Assembly (NCBI RefSeq): GCF_001584335.1 | Contig: NZ_LSBB01000020.1 | Location: forward strand, 682,001-746,000 | DNA: 64,000 nucleotides | Direction of reading: 5' to 3' | Origin: Bacillus atrophaeus | GTDB lineage: Bacteria; Bacillota; Bacilli; Bacillales; Bacillaceae | In this document: in pieces, positions 30,266 through 39,604 of the stretch | Position numbering within the stretch: position 1 is the stretch's first letter | Layout of the letters: each line of letters opens with the position of its first letter | The notes under the pieces: generated by a model | Seen by the model: only the letters and a program-made list of their open reading frames with translations | Database searches by the model: none | What the model was told of the DNA's origin: nothing | Program-made: the position numbers and the translations under genes

Positions 30266-30995
30266 TAAAACGGCTATCGTAACTGGAGCGTCACGCGGAA
30301 TCGGCCGTGCGATTGCATTGGATTTGGCCAAAAACGGAGCTGACGTTGTCGTTAACTATTCGGGCAATGAAGCGAAAGCAAATGAAGTGGTTGATGAAAT
30401 TAAATCACTCGGCCGAAAAGCAATTGCTGTAAAATGCGATGTATCAAATGCCGAAGATGTACAAAACATGATAAAAGAGACAATCGCGACTTTCTCTTCT
30501 ATTGACATCCTGGTGAACAACGCCGGCATTACAAAAGACAACCTGCTGATGAGAATGAAAGAAAATGAGTGGGATGATGTTATCAACATTAACTTAAAAG
30601 GTGTCTTCAATTGCACCAAAGCCGTGACAAGACAAATGATGAAACAGCGTTCGGGCCGGATTATTAACGTGTCATCTATTGTAGGTGTCAGTGGAAACCC
30701 GGGACAAGCCAACTATGTCGCGGCAAAAGCAGGAGTCATCGGTTTAACTAAATCGTCAGCGAAAGAACTTGCAAGCCGTAATATTACCGTCAATGCAATT
30801 GCACCAGGATTTATTTCTACGGATATGACGGATAAACTGACCAAAGAAGTACAAGATGAAATGCTGAAACAAATTCCGCTCGCGCGTTTTGGCGATCCTC
30901 GTGACGTCAGCAGCGTTGTCACGTTCCTTGCTTCCGAAGGAGCACGTTACATGACAGGCCAGACGCTTCATATTGACGGCGGAATGGTGATGTAA
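30255..30995 (+). CDS. fabG: 3-oxoacyl-ACP reductase FabG
   Basis: FabG uses NADPH for the first reduction of each elongation cycle. The 246-residue short-chain dehydrogenase has [23 protein letters not shown], the catalytic Ser in NVSSIVGV, and the Tyr and Lys in [19 protein letters not shown], inside fabD, provides the SD. The acpA gene follows after 84 bp with a possible promoter of its own. Confidence 0.97.
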   Translation: MLNDKTAIVTGASRGIGRAIALDLAKNGADVVVNYSGNEAKANEVVDEIKSLGRKAIAVKCDVSNAEDVQNMIKETIATFSSIDILVNNAGITKDNLLMRMKENEWDDVININLKGVFNCTKAVTRQMMKQRSGRIINVSSIVGVSGNPGQANYVAAKAGVIGLTKSSAKELASRNITVNAIAPGFISTDMTDKLTKEVQDEMLKQIPLARFGDPRDVSSVVTFLASEGARYMTGQTLHIDGGMVM

Positions 30996-31028
30996 TATAT
31001 TTTCTCGAAAATTTCATCATAGTTACTC

Positions 31029-31057
31029 TAGTTTTTTAAAAACGAATCAACTATAAT
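31029..31057 (+). promoter_or_regulatory. Possible acpA promoter
   Basis: A perfect TATAAT lies at 31052-31057, 22 bases before the ATG. The -35 position (TAGTTT) is poor and there is no extended -10. A separate promoter would allow acpA to be expressed at higher level than fabG. Confidence 0.42.
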
Positions 31058-31079
31058 ACTTGAGGGGAGGTGAATTGCT

Positions 31080-31313
31080 ATGGCAGATGCATTAGAGCGT
31101 GTAACAAAAATCATCGTAGACCGCCTTGGCGTAGATGAAGCAGACGTCAAACTTGAAGCTTCTTTCAAGGAAGACTTAGGTGCTGATTCCCTAGATGTAG
31201 TTGAACTTGTTATGGAACTTGAAGACGAGTTTGACATGGAGATTTCTGACGAAGATGCTGAAAAGATTGCAACAGTCGGCGACGCTGTGAACTACATACA
31301 AAACCAGCAATAA
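31080..31313 (+). CDS. acpA: Acyl carrier protein
   Basis: ACP carries growing acyl chains on 4'-phosphopantetheine. The 77-residue acidic protein has the attachment Ser37 in [12 protein letters not shown], and the recognition helix follows. The SD GGGGAGGTGA is strong, fitting a very abundant protein. It sits at the end of the lipid cluster and is followed by a hairpin. CoaBC, which helps make the prosthetic-group precursor, is encoded about 21 kb upstream. Confidence 0.97.
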   Translation: MADALERVTKIIVDRLGVDEADVKLEASFKEDLGADSLDVVELVMELEDEFDMEISDEDAEKIATVGDAVNYIQNQQ

Positions 31314-31319
31314 GCTAAA

Positions 31320-31360
31320 GCTAAAAGTCCCGTCTGAAAGCGGGGCTTTAGCCCTTTATT
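31320..31360 (+). terminator. Terminator after acpA
   Basis: GCTAAAAGTCCCG pairs with CGGGGCTTTAGC with one bulge and one G-T pair around an eight-base loop. The T tract (CCCTTTATT) is moderate. Confidence 0.6.
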
Positions 31361-31452
31361 CGTGCAGTTATTACAGCATGCCGCTTTTACGTGCGCTGTA
31401 TCCGGTTTAGTCAGAGAAGCGCGGTGAACCTGATGTGCCTATGGAGGTTACT

Positions 31453-32202
31453 ATGTCAAAACACTCACATTATAAAGATAGAAAAACGTTCTATAAAAAA
31501 ATTGAGCAATTTAAAGAGTTCCAAGAACGGATTTCAGTTCATTTTCAAAACGAAAAACTTTTGTATCAAGCATTTACACATTCATCGTATGTGAATGAGC
31601 ATCGGAAAAAGCCATATGAAGATAATGAAAGGCTTGAATTTTTAGGTGACGCTGTTTTGGAATTGACGATCTCCCAATTCTTATTTGCCAAATATCCGGC
31701 TATGAGTGAAGGAGATTTGACGAAGCTGAGAGCCGCAATTGTATGCGAGCCGTCTCTCGTTTCTCTGGCTCATGAATTGTCATTCGGCGATCTTGTCCTA
31801 CTAGGAAAAGGTGAAGAAATGACAGGCGGAAGGAAGCGTCCTGCACTTTTGGCTGATGTCTTCGAGGCGTTTATCGGAGCCTTATACCTTGACCAAGGAT
31901 TAGAGCCGGTCGAAAGTTTCTTAAAAGTCTATGTGTTCCCTAAAATAAACGATGGTGCTTTTTCTCATGTGATGGATTTCAAAAGCCAGCTGCAAGAATT
32001 TGTACAGCGGGATGGTAAAGGCACGCTTGAGTATAAAATACAGAATGAAAAAGGGCCCGCGCACAATCGGGAATTCGAAGCGCTCGTATCCCTTAAAGGT
32101 GAAGCGCTCGGAATCGGAAACGGCCGTTCGAAGAAAGAAGCCGAACAGCACGCGGCGCAGGAAGCTCTTGCTAAATTGCAAAAACACCATACGAAACAAT
32201 AA
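31453..32202 (+). CDS. rnc: Ribonuclease III
   Basis: RNase III cleaves double-stranded RNA in rRNA precursors, the scRNA precursor and sense-antisense duplexes; in B. subtilis it protects against prophage toxins. The 249-residue enzyme has the signature [14 protein letters not shown], a second acidic site in [16 protein letters not shown] and a C-terminal dsRNA-binding domain with [19 protein letters not shown] start at ATG 31453 behind TGGAGGT, not at the in-frame codon at 31435. It lies upstream of smc and ftsY, as in other bacilli. Confidence 0.96.
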   Translation: MSKHSHYKDRKTFYKKIEQFKEFQERISVHFQNEKLLYQAFTHSSYVNEHRKKPYEDNERLEFLGDAVLELTISQFLFAKYPAMSEGDLTKLRAAIVCEPSLVSLAHELSFGDLVLLGKGEEMTGGRKRPALLADVFEAFIGALYLDQGLEPVESFLKVYVFPKINDGAFSHVMDFKSQLQEFVQRDGKGTLEYKIQNEKGPAHNREFEALVSLKGEALGIGNGRSKKEAEQHAAQEALAKLQKHHTKQ

Positions 32203-32232
32203 AATCCCCCTGCATCTCCAAGGGGGATTTCA
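32202..32232 (+). terminator. Hairpin after rnc
   Basis: A perfect 10-bp stem (AAATCCCCCT with AGGGGGATTT) closes a nine-base loop right after the rnc stop. Only three T residues follow, so it may be a weak terminator or a 3'-end stabiliser, with read-through into smc. Confidence 0.5.
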
Positions 32233-32295
32233 GTATGTTCCGGACAAGTTTATGATAAAATTGAAATACTTAATTCATACATAAGGAGGATCGCT

Positions 32296-35200
32296 ATGTT
32301 CCTCAAACGTTTAGACGTTATAGGATTTAAATCATTTGCAGAACGGATCTCCGTTGATTTTGTAAAAGGCGTCACCGCCGTTGTCGGTCCGAACGGCAGC
32401 GGGAAAAGCAATATAACAGACGCCATCCGCTGGGTTCTTGGAGAACAATCAGCGCGGTCTCTTCGCGGGGGAAAAATGGAAGATATTATTTTCGCCGGAA
32501 GTGATTCGCGAAAGAGATTAAATCTTGCTGAGGTCACATTGACACTCGACAATGACGATCATTTTTTGCCGATTGATTTCCACGAAGTCAGCGTGACAAG
32601 AAGAGTTTACAGATCAGGCGAGAGTGAATTTCTTATCAATAATCAGCCATGCCGTTTAAAGGATATCATTGATTTATTTATGGACTCCGGGCTTGGAAAA
32701 GAAGCATTTTCCATCATCAGCCAAGGGAAAGTCGAAGAAATCCTGAGCAGCAAGGCGGAAGAGCGGCGAAGCATCTTTGAAGAAGCTGCCGGGGTGCTTA
32801 AATATAAAACAAGAAAGAAAAAAGCGGAAAATAAACTGTTTGAAACACAAGATAATTTAAACAGAGTGGAAGATATATTACATGAGCTTGAAGGTCAGGT
32901 AGAACCGCTGAAAATCCAGGCATCCATAGCAAAAGACTATTTGGATAAAAAGAAAGAGCTGGAACATGTGGAGATCGCTCTGACCGCTTATGATATTGAA
33001 GAGCTGCACGGCAAGTGGACGAGCCTTCAGAAAAAAGTTCAAATCGCAAAAGAGGAAGAGGTCGCTGAATCTTCTGCTATTTCTGCAAAGGAAGCGAAAA
33101 TCGAAGACACACGCGATAAAATCCAAGCGCTTGACGAATCGGTTGATGAGCTTCAACAGGTCCTTTTAGTCACAAGTGAAGAGCTTGAAAAACTGGAAGG
33201 GCGCAAAGAAGTACTGAAAGAGCGCAAGAAAAACGCCACTCAAAACCGAGAACAACTTGAAGAAGCAATTATTCTCTATCAGCAAAAAGAAACCGAGCTG
33301 AAAGAGAATATCACAAAACAGACGGCAGTATTTGAAAAGCTGAGGGCAGAAGTGAAGCAGCTCCAGGCCCAGGCCAAAGAAAAGCAGCAGGCACTGAATC
33401 TGCACAGTGAAAATGTTGAAGAGAAAATCGAACAGCTGAAAAGCGATTACTTTGAGTTATTAAACAGCCAGGCCTCCTTCCGCAATGAGCTGCAGCTTTT
33501 AGATGACCAAATGACCCAGTCTGCTGTGCAGCAGCAAAGACTGACAGCCAATAACGAAAAATACATTCAAGAACGAAAAGAAATTTCTGAAAAGAAGGCC
33601 GCGTGTGAAACCGAATTTGCGCGCATTGAGCATGACATGCACCGCCAAGTGGCACAGTACCGTGAAGCCCAGTCGAAATATGAACAGAAAAAACGCCAAT
33701 ATGAAAAAAATGAATCTGCGCTTTATCAGGCGTATCAATTCGTACAGCAGGCAAAGTCAAAAAAAGACATGCTGGAAACGATGCAGGGAGATTTCTCCGG
33801 ATTTTATCAAGGCGTAAAGGAAGTGCTGAAAGCAAAAAACAAGCTTGACGGCATTCATGGGGCGGTACTTGAACTTATCACAACGGAACAAACGTATGAA
33901 ACGGCAATTGAAATCGCTCTTGGCGCTTCTGCCCAGCACGTCATAACAGAAAACGAGCAATCTGCCCGCCAGGCCATTCAATATTTAAAGCAGCATTCAT
34001 TCGGCCGGGCGACATTTCTGCCTCTTTCTGTTGTGAAAGATCGCCAGCTCCAAAGCCGTGATGCAGAGACAGCGGAAAAACATCCGGCATTTATCGGTGT
34101 GGCAAGTGATCTCGTCACATTTGAGCCGGCATACCGCCGCGTCATTCAAAACCTGCTTGGAACAGTCCTGATAACCGAGCACTTAAAGGGAGCAAACGAG
34201 CTCGCCAAGCAGCTGGGACACAGATACCGCATCGTCACGCTTGAAGGGGATGTTGTGAATCCGGGTGGCTCCATGACCGGGGGAGCAGTCAAAAAGAAAA
34301 ACAATTCGCTTCTCGGAAGAAGCCGGGAGCTTGAAACCATCACTAAACGGCTTGTGGAAATGGAAGAAAAAACAGCTCTCTTGGAAAGTGAAGTCAAATC
34401 CGTCAAGCAATCCATTCAGGAATCTGAGAACAAGCTTGCTGAACTGAGGGAAGCCGGAGAAAATTTAAGGCTGAAGCAGCAGGACATCAAAGGCCAGCTA
34501 TACGAGCTGCAAATTGCCGAGAAGAATATCAATACTCATTTAGAGCTCTACGATCAGGAAAAATCGGCTCTTCTGGAAAACGACCAAGAAAAGAATGCAC
34601 GCAAGCGTCAGCTTGAAAAAGAGCTTGCAGAAGTGTCTGATCAAATAAAAGAGCTTGAAGAGGAAATGGAAAGGCTCACACAGCAAAAGCAAATGCAAAC
34701 TTCAACGAAAGAATCATTATCAAATGAGCTGACAGAACACAAAATCGCCGCGGCGAAAAAGGAACAAGTCTGTACGAATGAAGAGGAAAATCTCAACAGA
34801 CTGAAGAAAGAGCTGGAAGAAACGCAGCTCGCCTTAAAAGAAACCGCCGAGGATTTAAGCTTCTTAACGACAGAGATGTCATCCAGCACAAGCGGTGAAG
34901 TGAAGCTTGAAGAAGCTGCAAAAGCCAAATTAAATGATAAAACAAGAACGGCTGAACTGATTTCTGTAAGACGGAACCAGCGCATGAAACTCCAGCAGGG
35001 CCTAGATACATACGAACTCGAACTGAAAGAAATGAAGCGGCTGTATAAACAAAAGACAACGCTCTTAAAAGACGAGGAAGTAAAACTCGGCCGGATGGAA
35101 GTCGAGCTGGATAATTTATTGCAGTACTTACGTGAAGAGTACAGTCTGTCCTTTGAAGGGGCGAAAGAAAAGTACCAGCTTGAAACAGACCCGGAAGAAG

Positions 35201-35856
35201 CCAGAAAAAGAGTCAAATTGATTAAGCTGGCAATAGAGGAGCTTGGCACCGTCAACCTCGGAAGCATAGATGAATTCGAGCGGGTCAATGAACGGTACGA
35301 ATTTTTGAGTGAGCAGAAAAATGACCTGACAGAAGCGAAAAATACGCTGTTCCAAGTCATTGAGGAAATGGATGAGGAAATGACGAAGCGTTTCAATGAT
35401 ACGTTCGTACAGATCCGTTCTCACTTCGATCACGTCTTCCGTTCCTTGTTCGGAGGCGGCCGTGCGGAGCTAAAGCTTACTGATCCGAATGATCTGCTTC
35501 ATTCGGGAGTCGATATCATCGCGCAGCCTCCGGGGAAAAAATTGCAGAATCTGAGCCTTTTATCAGGCGGGGAACGAGCTCTTACGGCTATAGCCCTTCT
35601 CTTCTCGATTCTAAAGGTTAGACCTGTGCCGTTTTGTGTATTGGATGAGGTAGAGGCGGCGCTTGACGAGGCAAATGTTTTCCGTTTTGCGCAATACTTA
35701 AAAAAATACAGCGGCGAAACACAGTTTATCGTGATCACCCACAGAAAAGGGACAATGGAAGAAGCAGACGTGCTCTACGGCGTTACAATGCAGGAATCTG
35801 GGGTTTCAAAGCTGGTCTCGGTCAAGCTGGAGGAAACAAAAGAATTAGTTCAGTAA
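32296..35856 (+). CDS. smc: Chromosome condensation ATPase SMC
   Basis: SMC forms the condensin that organises and segregates the chromosome with ScpA and ScpB, loaded by ParB-parS. The 1186-residue protein has Walker A VVGPNGSGKSN (Lys37), long coiled coils at about 170-500 and 670-1000, and a hinge between them containing GAVLELITTEQTYETAIEIALG and GGSMTGGAVKKK. The C-terminal head carries the LLSGGERALTA signature (near 1090) and Walker B FCVLDEVEAALDEAN. AAGGAGGA is well spaced from the ATG. It is followed by ftsY after 19 bases. Confidence 0.98.
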   Translation: MFLKRLDVIGFKSFAERISVDFVKGVTAVVGPNGSGKSNITDAIRWVLGEQSARSLRGGKMEDIIFAGSDSRKRLNLAEVTLTLDNDDHFLPIDFHEVSVTRRVYRSGESEFLINNQPCRLKDIIDLFMDSGLGKEAFSIISQGKVEEILSSKAEERRSIFEEAAGVLKYKTRKKKAENKLFETQDNLNRVEDILHELEGQVEPLKIQASIAKDYLDKKKELEHVEIALTAYDIEELHGKWTSLQKKVQIAKEEEVAESSAISAKEAKIEDTRDKIQALDESVDELQQVLLVTSEELEKLEGRKEVLKERKKNATQNREQLEEAIILYQQKETELKENITKQTAVFEKLRAEVKQLQAQAKEKQQALNLHSENVEEKIEQLKSDYFELLNSQASFRNELQLLDDQMTQSAVQQQRLTANNEKYIQERKEISEKKAACETEFARIEHDMHRQVAQYREAQSKYEQKKRQYEKNESALYQAYQFVQQAKSKKDMLETMQGDFSGFYQGVKEVLKAKNKLDGIHGAVLELITTEQTYETAIEIALGASAQHVITENEQSARQAIQYLKQHSFGRATFLPLSVVKDRQLQSRDAETAEKHPAFIGVASDLVTFEPAYRRVIQNLLGTVLITEHLKGANELAKQLGHRYRIVTLEGDVVNPGGSMTGGAVKKKNNSLLGRSRELETITKRLVEMEEKTALLESEVKSVKQSIQESENKLAELREAGENLRLKQQDIKGQLYELQIAEKNINTHLELYDQEKSALLENDQEKNARKRQLEKELAEVSDQIKELEEEMERLTQQKQMQTSTKESLSNELTEHKIAAAKKEQVCTNEEENLNRLKKELEETQLALKETAEDLSFLTTEMSSSTSGEVKLEEAAKAKLNDKTRTAELISVRRNQRMKLQQGLDTYELELKEMKRLYKQKTTLLKDEEVKLGRMEVELDNLLQYLREEYSLSFEGAKEKYQLETDPEEARKRVKLIKLAIEELGTVNLGSIDEFERVNERYEFLSEQKNDLTEAKNTLFQVIEEMDEEMTKRFNDTFVQIRSHFDHVFRSLFGGGRAELKLTDPNDLLHSGVDIIAQPPGKKLQNLSLLSGGERALTAIALLFSILKVRPVPFCVLDEVEAALDEANVFRFAQYLKKYSGETQFIVITHRKGTMEEADVLYGVTMQESGVSKLVSVKLEETKELVQ

Positions 35857-35875
35857 CGAGGAAAGAGGTTGAAAG

Positions 35876-36865
35876 ATGAGCTTTTTTAAAAAATTAAAAG
35901 AGAAAATCACAAAACAGACAGACTCCGTATCTGAAAAATTTAAAGAGGGATTGGAGAAAACAAGGAGTTCCTTTCAAGATAAAGTAAATGATCTTGTGTC
36001 TCGCTACCGCAAAGTGGATGAAGATTTCTTTGAAGAGCTTGAAGAAGTGCTGATCGGAGCGGATGTAGGCTTTACGACAGTCATGGAACTGATTGATGAG
36101 CTGAAAAAAGAAGTCAAACTGAGAAATATCCAAGATCCTCAGGAAGTACAATCTGTTATTTCGGAGAAATTGGTTGAGATTTATAACAGCGGAGATGAGC
36201 AGGTTTCTGACTTGAATATTCAAGCAGGACGTTTAAATGTCATTCTTTTAGTTGGTGTAAACGGAGTGGGAAAAACGACAACGATCGGCAAGCTTGCGCA
36301 TAAGCTGAAAGAAGAAGGCAAATCTGTCGTTCTTGCAGCTGGAGATACGTTCAGAGCTGGAGCTATCGAACAGCTGGAAGTATGGGGAGAACGGACAGGA
36401 GTGCCTGTTATTAAGCAGGCTGCCGGGAGCGACCCTGCGGCTGTTATATATGACGCTGTTCACGCTGCGAAAGCGCGGGAAGCCGATGTGCTCATTTGTG
36501 ATACAGCCGGCCGTCTTCAAAATAAAGTGAACTTGATGAAGGAGCTTGAAAAGGTAAAACGCGTGATTGAAAGGGAGGTACCCGAAGCGCCTCACGAGGT
36601 GCTGCTGGCCCTTGACGCAACAACCGGACAAAATGCGATGGCTCAGGCGAAAGAATTCTCAAAAGCAACCAATGTAACAGGAATTGCCTTAACCAAACTC
36701 GACGGAACGGCAAAAGGCGGAATTGTTCTTGCGATCCGCAACGAGCTTCATATCCCTGTAAAACTGGTCGGCCTTGGAGAAAAAGTTGATGATCTCCAGC
36801 AATTCGATCCGGAATCATACGTATACGGACTCTTTTCAGACTTAGTTGAAAATGCAGATGAATAA
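35876..36865 (+). CDS. ftsY: Signal recognition particle receptor FtsY
   Basis: FtsY docks Ffh-ribosome complexes at the membrane translocon. The 329-residue protein has a short charged N-terminus with an amphipathic start (SFFKKLKEKITK), consistent with membrane contact, an N domain with ALLIGADVG-like helices, and a G domain with GVNGVGKTTTIGKLA, DTAGRLQ, TKLDGTAKGG and a terminal GLGEKVDDL. A strong bidirectional terminator follows. Its partner ffh is encoded 650 bp downstream. Confidence 0.97.
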   Translation: MSFFKKLKEKITKQTDSVSEKFKEGLEKTRSSFQDKVNDLVSRYRKVDEDFFEELEEVLIGADVGFTTVMELIDELKKEVKLRNIQDPQEVQSVISEKLVEIYNSGDEQVSDLNIQAGRLNVILLVGVNGVGKTTTIGKLAHKLKEEGKSVVLAAGDTFRAGAIEQLEVWGERTGVPVIKQAAGSDPAAVIYDAVHAAKAREADVLICDTAGRLQNKVNLMKELEKVKRVIEREVPEAPHEVLLALDATTGQNAMAQAKEFSKATNVTGIALTKLDGTAKGGIVLAIRNELHIPVKLVGLGEKVDDLQQFDPESYVYGLFSDLVENADE

Positions 36866-36868
36866 TCG

Positions 36869-36897
36869 GAAAAACCGGGGGCTTCCCCGGTTTTTTT
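36869..36897. terminator. Strong terminator after ftsY, both directions
   Basis: AAAACCGGGG pairs perfectly with CCCCGGTTTT around GCTT and runs into seven T residues. On the minus strand the same stem is followed by five T residues, so it can stop transcription from the right as well. Confidence 0.88.
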
Positions 36898-36979
36898 ATC
36901 TTTCACTATAAACTTTAAAGGGAACCATCTCGCAGGAGTAAAAGGTTTTCCCGCAGTCTGATTGTGTGATTTCACTCAT
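36896..36979 (-). CDS. Candidate 27-residue small protein of unknown function
   Basis: On the minus strand an ATG at 36979 opens 27 codons reading MSEITQSDCGKT, then FYSCEMVPFKVYSER, and stops at the edge of the ftsY terminator. AAGG lies five bases before the ATG, a weak SD. The best upstream promoter-like pair on that strand is TTCACA with CATAAA at 18 bp, which is poor. The stop-terminator arrangement fits a real short transcript, but I recognise no family and the frame could be chance. It lies in an otherwise gene-free gap of about 300 bp between ftsY and ylxM. Confidence 0.25.
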   Translation of the reverse strand: MSEITQSDCGKTFYSCEMVPFKVYSER

Positions 36980-37091
36980 GTAAACCTTATAATTTTGCCT
37001 TCCTTTACATATATCAGCATCAAGTTCTTTTTTATGAATATGATCAAATCAATTTGTGAAAATAGGCATTTTTCTTTGACAAGATAAAAAC

Positions 37092-37120
37092 TTGACAGTT
37101 GATATAAAACCATGTAAACT
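37092..37120 (+). promoter_or_regulatory. Sigma-A promoter of ylxM-ffh
   Basis: TTGACA (37092-37097), 17 bp and TAAACT (37115-37120) are present. A second TTGACA lies 16 bases upstream (37076-37081) without a well-spaced -10. Transcription should begin near 37127. The rest of the gap, 36898-37091, is AT-rich and holds the minus-strand small frame and an inverted repeat (AAGGTTT with AAACCTT). Confidence 0.66.
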
Positions 37121-37165
37121 AAGTTTTCGTAAAGGGATTTGACTTAACAAAGGGGAGAGCTCATG

Positions 37166-37498
37166 ATGTCGCTCGAAAAAACAACGAGAATGAATTATCT
37201 GTTTGATTTTTATCAGTCGTTGTTAACGTCCAAACAGAAGAGCTATATGTCGCTTTATTACTTGGACGATTTCTCCCTTGGCGAAATAGCCGAAGAATAT
37301 GACGTGTCCAGACAAGCCGTTTATGACAATATTAAACGTACAGAAGCAATGCTTGAACAATATGAAGAAAAGCTGCTCCTGCTGAAAAAGTTTCAGGAGC
37401 GTAAAGAGATCTTTCATAAGCTGAAGGAGCTCACGTCCGACGTTAAAGAGAAGGAAGACGTTGAAGCTCTTATCGAAGCGCTTGAGAAATTAGATTAG
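37166..37498 (+). CDS. ylxM: YlxM, helix-turn-helix partner of the SRP genes
   Basis: This 110-residue protein resembles the C-terminal part of sigma factors: [24 protein letters not shown] (about 38-61) is a sigma-4-like helix-turn-helix, followed by an amphipathic, charged tail. YlxM is always near ffh in Firmicutes, and streptococcal homologues bind SRP components and stimulate them, so an RNA or SRP-linked role is likely rather than classical transcription control. Two adjacent ATGs are possible (37163 and 37166); AGGGGAG fits either, and I take the second. ffh follows after 13 bases. Confidence 0.92.
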   Translation: MSLEKTTRMNYLFDFYQSLLTSKQKSYMSLYYLDDFSLGEIAEEYDVSRQAVYDNIKRTEAMLEQYEEKLLLLKKFQERKEIFHKLKELTSDVKEKEDVEALIEALEKLD

Positions 37499-37511
37499 GA
37501 GGCGGCAAACA

Positions 37512-38852
37512 ATGGCATTTGAAGGATTAGCCGACCGACTGCAGCAGACGATTTCCAAAATCCGCGGAAAAGGTAAAGTCACCGAACAAGATGTAAAAGA
37601 AATGATGCGTGAAGTTCGGCTTGCGCTTCTTGAGGCCGACGTAAACTTTAAAGTGGTTAAGGACTTTGTGAAAAAAGTGAGTGAAAGAGCCGTCGGCCAA
37701 GACGTCATGCAAAGCCTGACGCCCGGCCAGCAGGTTATTAAGGTTGTAAAAGAGGAATTAACCGAGCTGATGGGTGGAGAAGAAAGCAAAATCGCCGTAG
37801 CGAAGCGGCCGCCTACCGTCATTATGATGGTGGGTCTTCAAGGGGCGGGTAAAACGACAACCACCGGGAAGCTTGCGAATCTGCTCCGTAAAAAGCATAA
37901 CCGTAAACCGCTTCTGGTTGCCGCTGATATTTACCGTCCCGCTGCGATCAAGCAGCTGGAGACACTCGGTAAACAGCTTGATATGCCTGTTTTTTCTCTT
38001 GGCGACCAGGTAAGCCCGGTTGAAATTGCCAAACAGGCCATTGAAAAAGCCAAGGAAGAACATTATGATTATGTCATTTTGGATACCGCGGGCCGTTTGC
38101 ACATTGACCATGAACTCATGGATGAATTGGCAAATGTAAAAGAAATTGCGAACCCGGAGGAAATCTTCCTTGTCGTCGACTCAATGACTGGTCAAGACGC
38201 CGTAAATGTGGCCAAAAGCTTTAACGAACAGCTCGGTTTAACGGGTGTTGTTTTAACGAAGCTTGACGGTGACACGCGCGGAGGGGCAGCCCTTTCCATT
38301 CGGGCGGTTACGAATACGCCGATTAAATTTGCCGGCTTAGGAGAAAAGCTTGACGCGCTTGAAGCTTTCCACCCTGAGCGAATGGCATCCCGAATTCTCG
38401 GAATGGGCGACGTTCTGACATTAATTGAAAAAGCTCAGGCAAGTGTCGATGAAGACAAAGCAAAAGAGCTGGAACAAAAAATGAGGACGATGAGTTTCAC
38501 ACTCGATGATTTTCTGGAGCAGCTCGGACAGGTTCGCAACATGGGGCCTCTTGATGAGCTTCTGCAAATGATGCCCGGCGCGGGGAAAATGAAGGGCTTA
38601 AAGAACATTCAGGTGGATGAAAAGCAGCTGAATCACGTTGAAGCCATCATTAAATCAATGACTGTTCTTGAAAAAGAACAGCCGGATCTCATCAATGCAA
38701 GCCGGCGTAAGCGGATTGCAAAAGGGAGCGGGACATCCGTACAGGAAGTCAACCGTCTGCTGAAGCAGTTTGAAGAAATGAAAAAAATGATGAAGCAGAT
38801 GACCAACATGTCAAAAGGAAAGAAAAAGGGATTTAAATTACCTTTTATGTAA
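37512..38852 (+). CDS. ffh: Signal recognition particle protein Ffh
   Basis: Ffh binds scRNA and signal sequences and targets ribosomes to FtsY. The 446-residue protein has the N domain (1-85), G domain motifs GLQGAGKTTTTGKLA, DTAGRLHID, TKLDGDTRGGA and GLGEKLDALE, and a methionine-rich M domain (about 300-446). The latter includes the RNA-binding GSGTSVQEVNRLL and a final KKMMKQMTNMSKGKKK stretch. The SD TTAGGAGG lies at the end of ylxM, consistent with coupling. Confidence 0.98.
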   Translation: MAFEGLADRLQQTISKIRGKGKVTEQDVKEMMREVRLALLEADVNFKVVKDFVKKVSERAVGQDVMQSLTPGQQVIKVVKEELTELMGGEESKIAVAKRPPTVIMMVGLQGAGKTTTTGKLANLLRKKHNRKPLLVAADIYRPAAIKQLETLGKQLDMPVFSLGDQVSPVEIAKQAIEKAKEEHYDYVILDTAGRLHIDHELMDELANVKEIANPEEIFLVVDSMTGQDAVNVAKSFNEQLGLTGVVLTKLDGDTRGGAALSIRAVTNTPIKFAGLGEKLDALEAFHPERMASRILGMGDVLTLIEKAQASVDEDKAKELEQKMRTMSFTLDDFLEQLGQVRNMGPLDELLQMMPGAGKMKGLKNIQVDEKQLNHVEAIIKSMTVLEKEQPDLINASRRKRIAKGSGTSVQEVNRLLKQFEEMKKMMKQMTNMSKGKKKGFKLPFM

Positions 38853-38891
38853 TCGGTTATACATGATAAAACCATTGTTAAGAAAAAACAC

Positions 38892-38920
38892 TTTACAAAC
38901 ACTTTTATCATTGTTAATAT
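38892..38920 (+). promoter_or_regulatory. Likely rpsP promoter
   Basis: TTTACA (38892-38897), 17 bp and TAATAT (38915-38920) form a plausible sigma-A promoter 38 bases before the ATG. No clear ffh terminator is visible in the 105-bp gap, so read-through is also possible. Confidence 0.5.
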
Positions 38921-38933
38921 ACTATCTTGTTGA

Positions 38934-39229
<296 letters not shown>

Positions 39230-39230
<1 letters not shown>

Positions 39231-39475
39231 TGACTGATCAACACTTGGAAGATTTGATTGTGACGATTGTGGCTCCGCTTGTTGACCATCCGGAAGACAT
39301 TCGGGTCATAAGAGAAGAAACTGATCAAAAGATTGCGCTTCGCTTATCTGTTAATAAATCAGATACCGGTAAAATTATCGGAAAGCAAGGCCGGACTGCA
39401 AAAGCGATTCGAACAGTTGTGTTTGCAGCTGGCGCTCGATCTTCTAAGAAAGTTCAACTTGAGATATTTGACTAA
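39230..39475 (+). CDS. khpA: KH-domain RNA-binding protein KhpA (YlqC)
   Basis: KhpA is a small single-KH RNA-binding protein; in streptococci and other Firmicutes it pairs with KhpB (Jag) and affects cell elongation and division. The 81-residue product has the KH core with KSDTGKIIGKQGRTAKAIR, including the GKQG loop. It overlaps rpsP by one base, so the two are coupled. A strong terminator follows directly, splitting the rpsP group from ylqD. Confidence 0.94.
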
Positions 39476-39505
39476 AGGGAGAGGGCCGGCACCTCCCCTT
39501 TTTTT
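39474..39505 (+). terminator. Terminator after khpA
   Basis: AAAGGG and GAGG pair with CCTC and CCCTTT around GCCGGCA with a one-base bulge. Seven T residues follow. Read-through or an unseen promoter must supply ylqD-rimM-trmD. Confidence 0.75.
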
Positions 39506-39604
39506 ACACGAAAAAATGGGTAAACAGTTAAAAGAGAGACATGATAAATAGGTCAAACCGCTTTTCGTCAGGAAAAATGTTTTGAAAGTAGGGAGCCTGG
39601 TGCC

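Noticed and set aside
34641..35396. A 251-codon minus-strand frame opposite smc
   Set aside because: Very Ser-rich translation typical of antisense to Glu/Lys/Leu-rich coiled-coil coding; no SD and fully inside a clear gene.
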